NCBI RefSeq assembly: GCF_001895045.1
Contig: NZ_BDAM01000006.1
Location: forward strand, 87,742 to 151,741
Direction of reading: 5' to 3'
DNA length: 64,000 nucleotides
Source of the DNA: Rhodococcus coprophilus NBRC 100603
GTDB lineage: Bacteria > Actinomycetota > Actinomycetes > Mycobacteriales > Mycobacteriaceae
Shown: in pieces, positions 48,292-57,148 of the stretch
How positions within the stretch are numbered: the first letter of the stretch is position 1
How the letters are laid out: the number at the start of each line of letters is the position of its first letter
The notes under the pieces: model-generated
What the model saw: the letters and a program-made list of their open reading frames with translations, nothing else
Told to the model about the DNA's origin: nothing
The model's database searches: none
Made by a program: the position numbers and the translations under genes

Positions 48292-49608
48292 GTGCTGTTG
48301 ACCGAAGTCCGCTCCCGACCTGTGCAGTCCGCGTTGATCGCGGCGGGTCTCGTGGTCACGGTCCTCACCGTCGCGGGATACATGCGCGATGCCACAACCG
48401 AATACCTGATGGATCTCGACGTCTTCCGCGATGCCGGCTGGGCGTTCCTCCACCACACTCCGCTCTACACCGAAGGCTTCTTCAGCCACTCCGGGTTCCG
48501 GTTCATCTACCCGCCGTTCGCGGCCTTTCTGTTCGCCCCGATGGCCCTCGTGAGCAGCGCCGTACTCCAAGTGGTGTGGACGGCCGGTCTCATCGCCCTG
48601 GTCTGGTGGATTCTGCAGGTCGTCTACCGGCGACTCGACGTCACCCGCGCCGGTCTCGTCGCGTCGGCGACGCTCGGTGTGGTGCTCGCACTCGAGCCGT
48701 TCCGTTCCAACTTCGCATTCGGGCAGATCAACATCGTGCTGATGGCACTCGTCGTCGCCGACGTCCTCGGCGTCATCCCGAAGCGTTTCCGGGGTGTGGG
48801 CATCGCTCTGGCAGCCGCAGTCAAGGTCACGCCGGCTGCCTTCGGCCTCCTTCTGCTGCTCCGCCGTGATCTTCCCTCGGTGGCACGGGCGTTCGGCGCG
48901 TTCATCGCGACCGTCGCGTTCGGGTACTGGCTACGCCCCGAATCGACCGTCTTCTTCTGGACCGAGGAGTTCTTCGCCACCGACCGCGCGGGCGACCCCG
49001 GATTCTTCCGGAACCAGGCGCTCACCGGACTCATCGCGCGCTTCGACTTGTCGGAGGGTCTCAGCAAGGCGCTCTGGCTGGTGGGTGCCGCACTCATAGT
49101 GGCTGCCACCGCCTGGGCTGCCTACCGCTTCCTCCGCGCGGACGAACCTGTGGTCGCGCTCGCGATCGTGGGCCTCGCGTCGCTGCTCGCCGCCCCCATC
49201 GCGGTGACCCACCACTGGGTGTACGCGCTTCTCCTCGTCCCACTGCTCGTGGCGCCCCGCTACCGTTCCTGGTGGCCGGTTCTCCTCCCCGCCGCTCTGG
49301 TCTTCCTCGCCGGCCCCAACCATCTGCTGCGCGACGCCTCGTCGCGAGGGTGGGTAGAACAGCTCCTGCTCGAGGTACTCGGCATTTCGCAGTGTCTCGC
49401 GGCGATCGCCGTGTTCGTTGCGGCGGTGATCGCGGCCCGCAGTCGCCGGCCGGCTCTCCCCGAAGCCGGGGAATCCGACGCGCGCGAAGCGGTCCCTGCC
49501 GGTGAACAGCCCACGGTTGGAGACAACACAGCTGGAGACAGCACGGTCCAGGACCAGACCACTCAGGACAAGAAGGTTCAGGACCAGACGGTGGACGCGA
49601 CGAGGTAG
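48292..49608 (+). CDS. GT87-family (DUF2029) polyprenol-phosphate mannosyltransferase-like membrane protein
   Basis: The 438-residue integral membrane protein has about 9-10 hydrophobic segments and the GT87 features: YLMDLDVFRDAGWAF near residue 38 (catalytic Asp in the first loop), FRFIYPPFAAFLFAP near 68 and VKVTPAAFGLLLL near 175. Family members add alpha-mannose from polyprenol phosphate to mycobacterial PIM or LAM-type lipoglycans in the periplasm. The C-terminal 50 residues are hydrophilic with imperfect repeats (QDQTTQDKKVQDQTV). GTG 48292 is the start. Its last 31 bases overlap the convergent azlD gene. Confidence 0.85.
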   Translation: MLLTEVRSRPVQSALIAAGLVVTVLTVAGYMRDATTEYLMDLDVFRDAGWAFLHHTPLYTEGFFSHSGFRFIYPPFAAFLFAPMALVSSAVLQVVWTAGLIALVWWILQVVYRRLDVTRAGLVASATLGVVLALEPFRSNFAFGQINIVLMALVVADVLGVIPKRFRGVGIALAAAVKVTPAAFGLLLLLRRDLPSVARAFGAFIATVAFGYWLRPESTVFFWTEEFFATDRAGDPGFFRNQALTGLIARFDLSEGLSKALWLVGAALIVAATAWAAYRFLRADEPVVALAIVGLASLLAAPIAVTHHWVYALLLVPLLVAPRYRSWWPVLLPAALVFLAGPNHLLRDASSRGWVEQLLLEVLGISQCLAAIAVFVAAVIAARSRRPALPEAGESDAREAVPAGEQPTVGDNTAGDSTVQDQTTQDKKVQDQTVDATR

Positions 49609-49907
49609 AGACCTGTCCCCACGACCGTGCTGAGAGCGGCGTTTCGGCGCCACACGTGCATCCCCACCGTTCCCGCCAACCCGATCGTCGCGGGCAGCCA
49701 CGTCGTGGACCCCACGTCGCGCAACGTGTACATCACCAGAATCACCATGACCCCGGCGGGCATCGTGCGCCCAAGGAAATCCACGAACGCCGAGTTGCGC
49801 AGAGCGGACAGCGCCACGAACGGGGCCGCTCGCAGCGCGACCGTGACCACGAACATCACGAACAGCGCCGCGAAGACGTATCCGGCGCCCGGCACCGATT
49901 CAGGCAT
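49578..49907 (-). CDS. azlD: AzlD-family branched-chain amino acid export subunit
   Basis: The 109-residue protein has four hydrophobic helices and the AzlD features RAAPFVALSALRNSAFVDFLGR near residue 26 and MPAGVMVILVMYTLRD near 49. With AzlC it forms a branched-chain amino acid exporter (BrnFE-like). It overlaps azlC by eight bases at its start, and its 3' end overlaps the GT87 gene on the other strand by 31 bases. Confidence 0.9.
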   Translation of the reverse strand: MPESVPGAGYVFAALFVMFVVTVALRAAPFVALSALRNSAFVDFLGRTMPAGVMVILVMYTLRDVGSTTWLPATIGLAGTVGMHVWRRNAALSTVVGTGLYLVASTVWS

Positions 49908-50592
49908 TCGTTGTCGCGTTCCGGTAGACGAACCGGGCGAACAGAGCCGCGACGAACAGCGTCAGGCCGATCACGAGCATCTGGTCTTTCGCGATCAGCA
50001 GCGCGACGAGCCCGCACACCAGTGCGATGACCGGTGCTGGCACGTCGCGGTTGGCCCGGAACGCATCGATGGCGAGCACTGCGAACAACGCGGTGAGCGC
50101 GAACTCGAGGCCGGCGAGGCCGGCGGGCAGCACCGCTCCGATCAACGCACCGACGGTGCCGGACGCGACCCACACGATTTGGCACACCACTTGCACAGTG
50201 AGAATCCGGGTTCCCGACAGTGCGTCCCGCACCTTGGGAGCGACGATCGCATACGACTCGTCGGTGAGCGCATACACGCCGTAGAGCCGTCCCAGACGAC
50301 CTCGGATCCGGTGCAGCGGAAAGGACAGTCCGTAGAACACGTGCCGGAAGTTCACGAGCAGCGTCGCGGCGGCGATCGACGCCAAGGGCGTCACTGCGCC
50401 GATCAGGCCGATCGCGAGGAATTCCATCGACCCGGCGTAGATCACGGTGGAAAAGATCGGTGCCCACCACCAGTCGAAGCCGCCTTGCGTCAGCACCACT
50501 CCGAACGCGAGACCGAGCGGGACGAGTCCGACGCCGACCGCCCACGAGTCGGCGATACCCGCACGAATCTGCGTGGTGCGAGGGTTGAGCAT
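49900..50592 (-). CDS. azlC: AzlC-family branched-chain amino acid export permease
   Basis: The 230-residue permease is the large subunit of the AzlCD/BrnFE exporter. It has about seven hydrophobic helices and the motifs VPLGLAFGVVL near residue 23, STVIYAGSMEFLAIG near 48, NFRHVFYGLSFP near 79 and ALTDESYAI near 103. The ATG at 50592 is favoured over an upstream start at 50634. azlD follows with an 8-bp overlap. No Lrp-type regulator is adjacent. Confidence 0.9.
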   Translation of the reverse strand: MLNPRTTQIRAGIADSWAVGVGLVPLGLAFGVVLTQGGFDWWWAPIFSTVIYAGSMEFLAIGLIGAVTPLASIAAATLLVNFRHVFYGLSFPLHRIRGRLGRLYGVYALTDESYAIVAPKVRDALSGTRILTVQVVCQIVWVASGTVGALIGAVLPAGLAGLEFALTALFAVLAIDAFRANRDVPAPVIALVCGLVALLIAKDQMLVIGLTLFVAALFARFVYRNATTNA

Positions 50593-50709
50593 GGCTCCCA
50601 GGTTATCGGCGGGCCAAGGGCCCTCCGCACGCACCGTACGATGACGCGTCCGTGCTCTCGGAGAGTTCGACGGGACCGCACCCGGCGGCCCGAGATGGAA
50701 AGGTGACCG

Positions 50710-51450
50710 GTGGCCTCCACCCTCGATTCGTTCACGAATGCCGTGCAGTCCGCGTGGCAGGCCGTCTCCACGGTCGACGAGCCCGCCCCGTCATGGCTGG
50801 TGGTGGGTACAGCGGTCGTAGCCCTCGTCCTGGTGTGGGTGCGACCGCTCTGGCTCAGGACCCGGCACATCATCACGCAGGCACACGAAGGCTCGCATGC
50901 CCTGGTGGCCGCACTGGTCGGGCGGAAGCTCTCCGGGATCCGTCTGCACAGCGACACCTCCGGTGTGATGGTCTCGTCCGGCAATCCTCGCGGTCCCGGG
51001 ATGATCGCGACGACCTTCGCCGGGTACACCGGTCCCGCCGTGCTCGGCTTCGCGGCCGCGACACTTCTGACCCTCGATCGTCCCGCCGCCGTGCTGTGGT
51101 CGATCCTCGCCGCGCTCGCAATTCTGTTGTTGCTGATCCGGAACCTGTACGGGTTCATCTCCGTCGTCATCGCCGGCGCCCTGGTCGGTGCGGCCGCGTA
51201 TTTCGGTGACCCCGTGGTGCGCTACATCGCCGCGTACCTGATCACCTGGGTCCTGCTGCTCGGCGCGACACGTCCGGTGCTGGAACTTGCACGCACCCAC
51301 CGTCAGGGGCGCGGTCGCGGCTCGGACGCCGATCAGTTGAGGGGACTGACCCGGATACCGGCCGGGATCTGGATCGCGATCTTCGCGCTCGTCACAGCAG
51401 GCACCGCCGTGTACGGGACGGTGCGGGTCGTGGTGACCCAACTCGGCTGA
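50710..51450 (+). CDS. M50-like membrane zinc protease (site-2 protease-like)
   Basis: The 246-residue membrane protein carries the zinc motif HEGSH (HExxH) at about residues 59-63 in a membrane-proximal helix (ITQAHEGSHALVAAL), followed by hydrophobic segments near 95-120, 125-145, 148-165 and 218-240. GYTGPAVLGFA is the second conserved block of M50B-like proteins. It probably cleaves within or near the membrane; targets are unknown. GTG 50710 follows GGAAAGGTG. Confidence 0.8.
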   Translation: MASTLDSFTNAVQSAWQAVSTVDEPAPSWLVVGTAVVALVLVWVRPLWLRTRHIITQAHEGSHALVAALVGRKLSGIRLHSDTSGVMVSSGNPRGPGMIATTFAGYTGPAVLGFAAATLLTLDRPAAVLWSILAALAILLLLIRNLYGFISVVIAGALVGAAAYFGDPVVRYIAAYLITWVLLLGATRPVLELARTHRQGRGRGSDADQLRGLTRIPAGIWIAIFALVTAGTAVYGTVRVVVTQLG

Positions 51451-51508
51451 CGCCCCGATCGGATCTGGAGGAGGCCGACGAGCCGTCACACTGTCGACGC
51501 TCGGCCGG

Positions 51509-52360
51509 TCAGAAGATCCCGATGGCTTCCGCGGTGTCGAGAACGACCTCCGAAGCGCGCCACTCGGCCCACATCGCGGCCTCGCCCGCGTCCTCCGTCG
51601 CCGGGGACATCAGTGCCCGGCTGCTGATCCATGCCACCGCACGCACCGTCTGGAAGAAGATCCCGGCGGCACGGTCGCTGCCGATGACGTCGCCCACGAT
51701 CGACACCGAGAAGAGTTCGGTGAGATCGGTTCCGTAATCAGCCTTGATCTCGCGGATGATGTTCGGCGTCGCCGCGCCGAGGACTTCGCCGTACTTGTTG
51801 AAGTCGTCCCACCGCTCAACAGGGGTTTCGACCGCGGCCAGCGCGGCCGGCAGGTCGAGCAGCAGATGAGCGCTCATCCCACTGGTCGCCACACGTCCGC
51901 CGGAATGCTCGCAGTCCGTCGCGGTCCGGTAGTAGAGCTCCCACGGCGCGGGCACCGGCACGTCCGTCGCATGCGCGTACACGCCTTCCAGATAACGCTG
52001 CACGAAGTCGAGGGCCAGGTCCTCGGCCCACTGCGAATCGGCGTAGTCGCCGCGCTCGATCGACGGGACGGTGGTGTCGAGGATCTCCTTGTAGACGACC
52101 GCGAATCCGCCGCGCGGGTCTCCCGCGTCACCCCACAACTCGGCGATCTCGGTGACGTTGTCTCGAGCGTCCTGCAGGGTCCGGTTGTTCTCGGGTGCCG
52201 ATACGTCCGCGATTTCTTCCATGACCCCGGCGTCCACGCGGGGCGGGCAGACGGAGGCGGGGCGCGCCTCGGCGGTGGACGTGGCCGTACCGACGAGGAT
52301 GCCTGCGGCCATCGTGACAGCGGTGAACGCGGAGACCATGAAGCCCGCCGGTTTTTTCAT
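51509..52360 (-). CDS. secreted DUF5995-family protein
   Basis: The 283-residue protein has a signal peptide (MKKPAGFMVSAFTAVTMAAG with cleavage after an AEA near residue 32). The mature part resembles DUF5995: SQWAEDLALDFVQRYLEGVYAH near residue 115 and SAHLLLDLPAALAAV near 170, with His residues suggesting a metal or phosphate site. I know no activity for the family. ATG 52360 has a GAGGGAG ribosome site. It is a single gene. Confidence 0.75.
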   Translation of the reverse strand: MKKPAGFMVSAFTAVTMAAGILVGTATSTAEARPASVCPPRVDAGVMEEIADVSAPENNRTLQDARDNVTEIAELWGDAGDPRGGFAVVYKEILDTTVPSIERGDYADSQWAEDLALDFVQRYLEGVYAHATDVPVPAPWELYYRTATDCEHSGGRVATSGMSAHLLLDLPAALAAVETPVERWDDFNKYGEVLGAATPNIIREIKADYGTDLTELFSVSIVGDVIGSDRAAGIFFQTVRAVAWISSRALMSPATEDAGEAAMWAEWRASEVVLDTAEAIGIF

Positions 52361-52436
52361 GAGGGAGAAGGCTAGCCCGTTCCACCCGTTTCGGACAAAC
52401 GCGGCCATTCGATCTCGGTCACCGGAGCGGAGCGGG

Positions 52437-53237
52437 TCAGCCGAAGTCGACCTGCCGGTGCGCATTGGCCAGCGCGGTGACCACGCCGGTCCCGAACGGA
52501 CCGAGCCTGTCGAACAGCACGGCCGTGCCCACCGCGACGCCGTCGGTGCCGATGTGGTTGTCCGCCTCCACACCCACTTCCAGCCCTTCGGGCAGACGCG
52601 ACAACGCGAGGGTCACGTCCGCGTTGATGTAACCCACACCCTCGTCGCCCCAGTTGGTCACGAAGCTGGTTCCTTCGCCCACCATCGCGATGTTGACGAA
52701 CGGCGACTGTTCCTCCCCGACGATCACCGGAAGTTGCCTCGACCACAGGCGTTTACGGCCCGCGTTCTGGTGCTCCGACCTTCCCCGCGACCAGCGGCCG
52801 TCGCTGCTGTACCAGGAGTAGGTGTCGGTAGCCGGCGGTGAATCGAGCACCTCTTGTGGCGGTGCGGGATGTTCGTCCCGGGTCCAGACGGAGCCGGGGG
52901 GCTGCGCCGACCGGCGCAGGTACACGATGGTGGCCCGCGCCGACACCTTCCCGTCCTGGATCAGGTTCGCATCGGCCACACGGATCCGGTTTCCGTCGCG
53001 GACACGCGTGGTGGTGAACGTGATCGTCTCGTTGCGGACCGGTGCGAACAGGTCGAGGGTGAAGCGCGCCGGGACGAATCCTTCCGGTGCGTGGGCATTC
53101 TCGAGTTCTCGGGCGACGAGCCCGCTCACGCACGGCCCGTTGAGCATCGCGTCCGACCACGGACTGGCCGCGTACTTCGTCGGCGTGTAGACACCGTCGG
53201 CTTCTGTGAAGAATCCACGTTCCGGGCGCTGGGGCAT
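52437..53237 (-). CDS. acyl-CoA thioesterase-like double-hotdog protein
   Basis: The 266-residue protein contains two hotdog repeats as in TesB-like thioesterase family (PF13622) members. The first half carries SPWSDAMLNGPCVSGLVARELE near residue 26 and ARFTLDLFAPV near 59; the second carries NWGDEGVGYINADVTLALSRLPEG near 210. It should hydrolyse acyl-CoA, but the substrate is unknown. Position between unrelated genes gives no clue. Confidence 0.78.
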   Translation of the reverse strand: MPQRPERGFFTEADGVYTPTKYAASPWSDAMLNGPCVSGLVARELENAHAPEGFVPARFTLDLFAPVRNETITFTTTRVRDGNRIRVADANLIQDGKVSARATIVYLRRSAQPPGSVWTRDEHPAPPQEVLDSPPATDTYSWYSSDGRWSRGRSEHQNAGRKRLWSRQLPVIVGEEQSPFVNIAMVGEGTSFVTNWGDEGVGYINADVTLALSRLPEGLEVGVEADNHIGTDGVAVGTAVLFDRLGPFGTGVVTALANAHRQVDFG

Positions 53238-53307
53238 TCCCGGATTGTTGCAAGGGCATGTGTGAGCCTGTTCACCGGGGACGCCCCGGCGCCCGATACC
53301 GCGAGCG

Positions 53308-54402
53308 ATGGGTGAAGATAAGACGGTGCACGTACACCGACCCGAGCCGTCGCCGGGGCCCGTCCCGATGATCGTCGACGTCGACACCGGCATCGACGAT
53401 GCCCTCGCACTGCTGTACCTGCTGGCGAGTCCCGAGGCCGAGATCGCCGCGGTACTGTGCACCGCCGGAAACGTTCCGGTCGCGCAGGTGACTACGAATA
53501 CCCTTGCGTGGCTGGAGGTGTGCGGCCGGTCGGACATCGAGGTCGCCGTCGGGTCGGCGGTGCCCCTCGTCGCGCCGCTGATGACGACCGAGGACACGCA
53601 CGGTCCGCGCGGAGTGGGATACGCGGAGTTGCCCGATGCGTCACACGGGCCGTCCGCACGCACCGCCGCAGAAGCGTGGGTCGAACTGACGCGTGAGCGG
53701 CCCGGGGAATTGACGGGCCTGGTCACAGGACCCCTGACAAATCTAGCGCTGGCCTTGCGTCTCGATCCCGGCGTGCTCGGCCGCCTCCGCCGGCTGGTGG
53801 TGATGGGAGGCTGCTTCAACCATCCGGGCAACACCACCCCCACGTCGGAGTGGAATGTGGCGGTCGATCCGGAAGCGGCGAAAGTCGTGTTCGATGCCTT
53901 CGCGGGGCTCGACCCCCGGCGGCGTCCACTGCTCTGCCCGCTGGATACGACCGAGTCGATCGAGATGCGGCCTGTCCACGTGGCACGTATAGCCGAACTC
54001 GCGGGAAGCGTTCCCCCGGAAGAGTTGTCGGAGGACGACCCCTGCGGCCGCCGTTCGCGGGCCTCGGTGCCCGTGGTGCGTCACCTGTCGGACGCACTGC
54101 GGTTCTACATGGAGTTCCACCGCGATCAGAACCTCGGGTTCCTCGCCCACGTGCACGATCCGTTCGCGGCAGCGGTCGCGCTCGGCACGGTCCCGTATGT
54201 GACGCGTCCAGCGACCGTCGACGTCGAACTCGACGGGCGGATCACCCGGGGGACGACGGTTGCCGATTGGTCGGGAATCTGGGGACGAGATCCGGACGCC
54301 GACATCGTCGTCGGGACGGAACCGGAATTTTTCTTCGATCATTTCGTCGATCGAGTCGCATTCTATGTGCGCGACTTGAACATACCCCGGAGTAACAACT
54401 AG
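53308..54402 (+). CDS. inosine-uridine-preferring nucleoside hydrolase family protein
   Basis: The 364-residue enzyme has the calcium-binding IUNH motif VDVDTGIDDALALLY (23-37) that marks N-ribohydrolases. GPLTNLALAL near 140, VVMGGCF near 165, and EWNVAVDPEAAKVVFDA near 182 follow in the expected order. It cleaves ribonucleosides to base and ribose for salvage. ATG 53308 has no strong ribosome site; a GTG nine codons in is possible. Confidence 0.9.
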   Translation: MGEDKTVHVHRPEPSPGPVPMIVDVDTGIDDALALLYLLASPEAEIAAVLCTAGNVPVAQVTTNTLAWLEVCGRSDIEVAVGSAVPLVAPLMTTEDTHGPRGVGYAELPDASHGPSARTAAEAWVELTRERPGELTGLVTGPLTNLALALRLDPGVLGRLRRLVVMGGCFNHPGNTTPTSEWNVAVDPEAAKVVFDAFAGLDPRRRPLLCPLDTTESIEMRPVHVARIAELAGSVPPEELSEDDPCGRRSRASVPVVRHLSDALRFYMEFHRDQNLGFLAHVHDPFAAAVALGTVPYVTRPATVDVELDGRITRGTTVADWSGIWGRDPDADIVVGTEPEFFFDHFVDRVAFYVRDLNIPRSNN

Positions 54403-54440
54403 CGTCGCATTCGCAATAATTCGGGGACAAGGAGAATAGT

Positions 54441-54836
54441 GTGGCGCAGAAAGTGCGCGTCGAATATTTCGACGACATCGATGGTCAACCCATCGCCGAT
54501 GGTCTGGCGCAGTCGTTTCGAATCGCCGTGGACGACGTCGAATACGAAATCGACCTCCGCCCGGCCAACGCGGACAAATTCTGGGCCGTACTTCGCCCGT
54601 GGCTGAAGAGGCCCCCGGGTACGCGCACGCCGGCAGCACGGGCAGAAGCCACCGAGCGTGTGATCAAGCCGTCCCGGCCACGGGCGGCCCGCAAGCGCAA
54701 GACCATTCCGTCCACCCGTTCCCCCGAACAACTCGCGGCGATCCGCCACTGGGCCCGCAACGAGGGGTTCGACGTCAGTTCGCGTGGCCGGATCCCGTCC
54801 CACATCCTCGAACGCTTCGAGGCAGCGCACTCCTGA
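54441..54836 (+). CDS. lsr2: Lsr2-family nucleoid protein
   Basis: The 131-residue protein has the Lsr2 N-terminal dimer domain (MAQKVRVEYFDDIDG, DDVEYEIDL) and the C-terminal DNA-binding domain (AAIRHWARNEGFDVSSRGRIPSHI) with the RGR minor-groove loop. A basic linker (KPSRPRAARKRKT) joins them. It is about 20 residues longer than the usual 112-residue Lsr2, mainly in the linker. GTG 54441 follows GGAG. Lsr2 silences AT-rich foreign DNA. The housekeeping copy normally lies near lysS/clpC, so this may be a paralogue. Confidence 0.9.
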   Translation: MAQKVRVEYFDDIDGQPIADGLAQSFRIAVDDVEYEIDLRPANADKFWAVLRPWLKRPPGTRTPAARAEATERVIKPSRPRAARKRKTIPSTRSPEQLAAIRHWARNEGFDVSSRGRIPSHILERFEAAHS

Positions 54837-54856
54837 GTTCAGGACGACAGGTGATG

Positions 54857-54892
54857 TCGGTCGCCGCGGTGGATAGTCACCGCGGCGACCGA
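54857..54892 (+). terminator. terminator hairpin after lsr2
   Basis: A perfect 15-bp stem (TCGGTCGCCGCGGTG / CACCGCGGCGACCGA) with loop GATAGT starts 21 bp after the lsr2 stop. There is no T-run, but the stem is very stable and probably stops transcription from both sides. Confidence 0.7.
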
Positions 54893-55040
54893 ACACCCAC
54901 CACCACGCCGATGAGTGTGTCCCCGACTCGGCCGAGCGCGATATCGACACCGAGTGATTCACCGATTCCGTTGAGCAGCAGCGCCATTGCCGTGATGAAG
55001 ATGCTCGCGACGTCGAGATCAGACGTTCTCCTGGTCAGCA
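54877..55040 (-). pseudogene. possible C-terminal scrap of a FUSC/aromatic-acid exporter-like gene
   Basis: The minus strand reads SDLDVASIFITAMALLLNG then GIGESLGVDIALGRVGDTLIGVVVGV and stops at 54877. The RVGDTLIG(V/A)VVG ending is typical of FUSC-family (YccS/ArAE) permeases, where it joins a membrane helix. No start codon or upstream part remains, so it would be a remnant of a much longer gene. Confidence 0.35.
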
Positions 55041-55083
55041 CCCCGATCGTCGGCAGGCCGTGACCGCATCCGGCGCTGCGAGA

Positions 55084-55635
55084 TCAGGGCATCTCCATCG
55101 TTTCCGACCGTTCGATCTCCGCAATTGCCCGGCGCAGACAGGGACCGGGGGCAACCTTCCGCGCGGCGAGAAGATCGGTCAGTACCAGCAACCCGGCGGT
55201 GAGGTACTGCTCCGGTGCGATACGAGGATCCGTCGCCTCGACGTCCTGCACGCCCAGAGCGCCGGTAACGACGGCGACCACCGCGTCGGGCTGTATCGAC
55301 GGTAGCCACCGCACACCGTCGCGCACCGCTCGGGTGAGTACGGCCTGTACATCCTCGCCCGTCAAGCCGTCGGGATGAAGTTCTTCGAACAGCTCACGCA
55401 TCATCCCGGCATGGACCGCGGTGACCGTCTCGTACGGCAGGCCGGCGAGATCGTCGAGTGCGTCGCCGAACAGGTCGCTCGCTCCGGCGCTCGCAGCAGT
55501 GAGAGCCGCGTCGGTCGCGGACGCGATCCGCTGGGTTGTCTTCGGCCAATGGTCGGGCCACACAGTACTTCGCCTCGCTTTCTGTCGCAGGTCCACCGGG
55601 GTCGCGGCGGCGAATCCTGCCGCATCAGTTTTCAC
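55084..55635 (-). CDS. hypothetical protein
   Basis: I do not recognise this protein of about 183 residues. GTG 55635 gives MKTDAAGFAAATPVDLRQKA; a longer frame to 55701 is Arg-rich and less likely. The sequence is mostly helical, with alternating Ala/Leu and acidic residues (DLFGDALDDLAGLPYETV, AVLTRAVRDGVRWLPSI), no signal peptide and no membrane span. The helical pattern resembles TetR-type ligand domains, but there is no helix-turn-helix. It is a single gene between the FUSC-like scrap and the divergent HdeD gene. Confidence 0.5.
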   Translation of the reverse strand: MKTDAAGFAAATPVDLRQKARRSTVWPDHWPKTTQRIASATDAALTAASAGASDLFGDALDDLAGLPYETVTAVHAGMMRELFEELHPDGLTGEDVQAVLTRAVRDGVRWLPSIQPDAVVAVVTGALGVQDVEATDPRIAPEQYLTAGLLVLTDLLAARKVAPGPCLRRAIAEIERSETMEMP

Positions 55636-55772
55636 GATGCCACCGACCCGTCTGCGAACGGGCCGCACCCACGCAATGCAGCGGGACCGTTTTCGGGTCA
55701 CGACCGCGTCCGCGGGCCTATTCTTGGCACACCAAGATCACGACTTCCGAGGTGTCCCCACGAGGAGTTCCC

Positions 55773-56360
55773 ATGTCCGCGAACCCCGTTTCTCCCTCCG
55801 ACCCGTTCAGGTCGCTGTTCAAGCAAATCTGGTGGGTGGTGCTCATACGCGGCATTCTCGCCGTGCTCTTCGGCATCGTCGCGCTGGTGTGGCCCGACAT
55901 CACGGTGTGGGCACTGGTCATCGTCTTCGCGATCTATGCCATCGTCGACGGAGTCGTGCTCGGTGCCCACGCGGTACGCGACCGTGCGGCGCTCGCCGGG
56001 TGGGGCTGGTGGCTCGCGATGGGTGTCGTGTCCGTCGTCGCCGGCATCGTGGCCCTCGTCTGGCCCGGGATCACCGCGTTGGTCCTGCTGTACGTGATCG
56101 CCTTCTACGCGATCCTGTACGGCATCACCGGCATCGTCGGCGGCCTTCGATTCCGGAAGGTCCCGGATTCCGGGTGGGTCTGGTCGGTGATCGCCGGTGT
56201 CCTCGCGGTGGTGTTCGGCCTGATCCTTCTCATCTTCCCCGGTGAAGGCATCCTGAGCCTGATCTTCCTGGTCGGCATCTACGCGATCCTGTTCGGTGCG
56301 TTGCTGATCGTGATGGCGTTCCAGGTGCGCAACTCCGCGAAGCGGATGGGCGTCATCTGA
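55773..56360 (+). CDS. HdeD-family (DUF308) membrane protein
   Basis: The 195-residue protein has six hydrophobic helices in three similar pairs (GILAVLFGIVALVWPDIT, GVVSVVAGIVALVWPGIT, GVLAVVFGLILLIFPGEG), the internal repeat typical of HdeD/DUF308 proteins. In Escherichia coli HdeD is linked to acid resistance; the actinobacterial role is unknown. ATG 55773 follows GAGGAG. Confidence 0.88.
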   Translation: MSANPVSPSDPFRSLFKQIWWVVLIRGILAVLFGIVALVWPDITVWALVIVFAIYAIVDGVVLGAHAVRDRAALAGWGWWLAMGVVSVVAGIVALVWPGITALVLLYVIAFYAILYGITGIVGGLRFRKVPDSGWVWSVIAGVLAVVFGLILLIFPGEGILSLIFLVGIYAILFGALLIVMAFQVRNSAKRMGVI

Positions 56361-56443
56361 CGCGCGGCGCTCCCTGTGGTGTAACAAACCGACCGGTATC
56401 CCCGACGTTCTGACGGAACACACTTCCTCAGAACGGATCGACT

Positions 56444-57103
56444 ATGAATCCTCCTGCCGGCTGGCATCCCGACCCCTTCGACCCGTCCATCGATCGCTAT
56501 TGGGATGGTGCGCAGTGGACCGAGCAAACCAGGCCCAAAGGTAGCGAGACTCCTACTCAGGTCTTCGGTTCCGTCGATCCAGGAGGCAACCGGCCCGCCG
56601 GCGATGAAAAGAAGCGCCGGAAGTGGCCGTGGGCGGTCGGCGCCGGATTCGTGGGGCTGATGGCCCTCGGAGCAGCTGTGGGTGAGGAACAACCGGCGCC
56701 TGCTTCGTCTTCGGTCGTGTCTACTACGACCAGTTCGGCAGCTCCGACCACAACGACGGCGCGATCCACCACGACGACGACAACACTCCGAACCACGACG
56801 CCGGCACCGGCAACAACCACGGAGGCTCCGGTGCCGTTGGTCCCTCAGATCGAAACGACAACCAGCACGACAACGGAATACACGCCACCGGCTGCCCCGG
56901 CGTACACCCCGCCTCCGGTGACGCAGTACACGCCTCCACCCATGACGGAGTACACACCTCCGCCGGAGCCGCCGGAGCCGGTCGCGTCGTACAAGAACTG
57001 CAGTGAGGCAAGGGCAGCAGGTGCTGCTCCCATCCTCAGAGGCGAACCCGGGTATGCACCTCACCTGGACAGAGACAAGGACGGCATCGCCTGCGACAAG
57101 TAG
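56444..57103 (+). CDS. DUF2510 / excalibur-domain surface protein
   Basis: The 219-residue protein starts with a DUF2510 motif (PAGWHPDPFDPSIDRYWDGAQWTE), then a single membrane helix (about 66-82; WPWAVGAGFVGLMALGAAVG). A Thr/Ser-rich stretch and a Pro/Tyr repeat region (YTPP repeated, about 150-170) form an extended spacer. It ends in an excalibur calcium-binding domain (YKNCSEARAAG, DRDKDGIACDK) with two cysteines. The excalibur domain should lie outside the cell. The function is unknown; cell-wall association is an inference. Confidence 0.82.
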   Translation: MNPPAGWHPDPFDPSIDRYWDGAQWTEQTRPKGSETPTQVFGSVDPGGNRPAGDEKKRRKWPWAVGAGFVGLMALGAAVGEEQPAPASSSVVSTTTSSAAPTTTTARSTTTTTTLRTTTPAPATTTEAPVPLVPQIETTTSTTTEYTPPAAPAYTPPPVTQYTPPPMTEYTPPPEPPEPVASYKNCSEARAAGAAPILRGEPGYAPHLDRDKDGIACDK

Positions 57104-57148
57104 CCTCCCGGCTGGGGCGGTAGCCCTCCGCCAACCGATAGCGACCGA

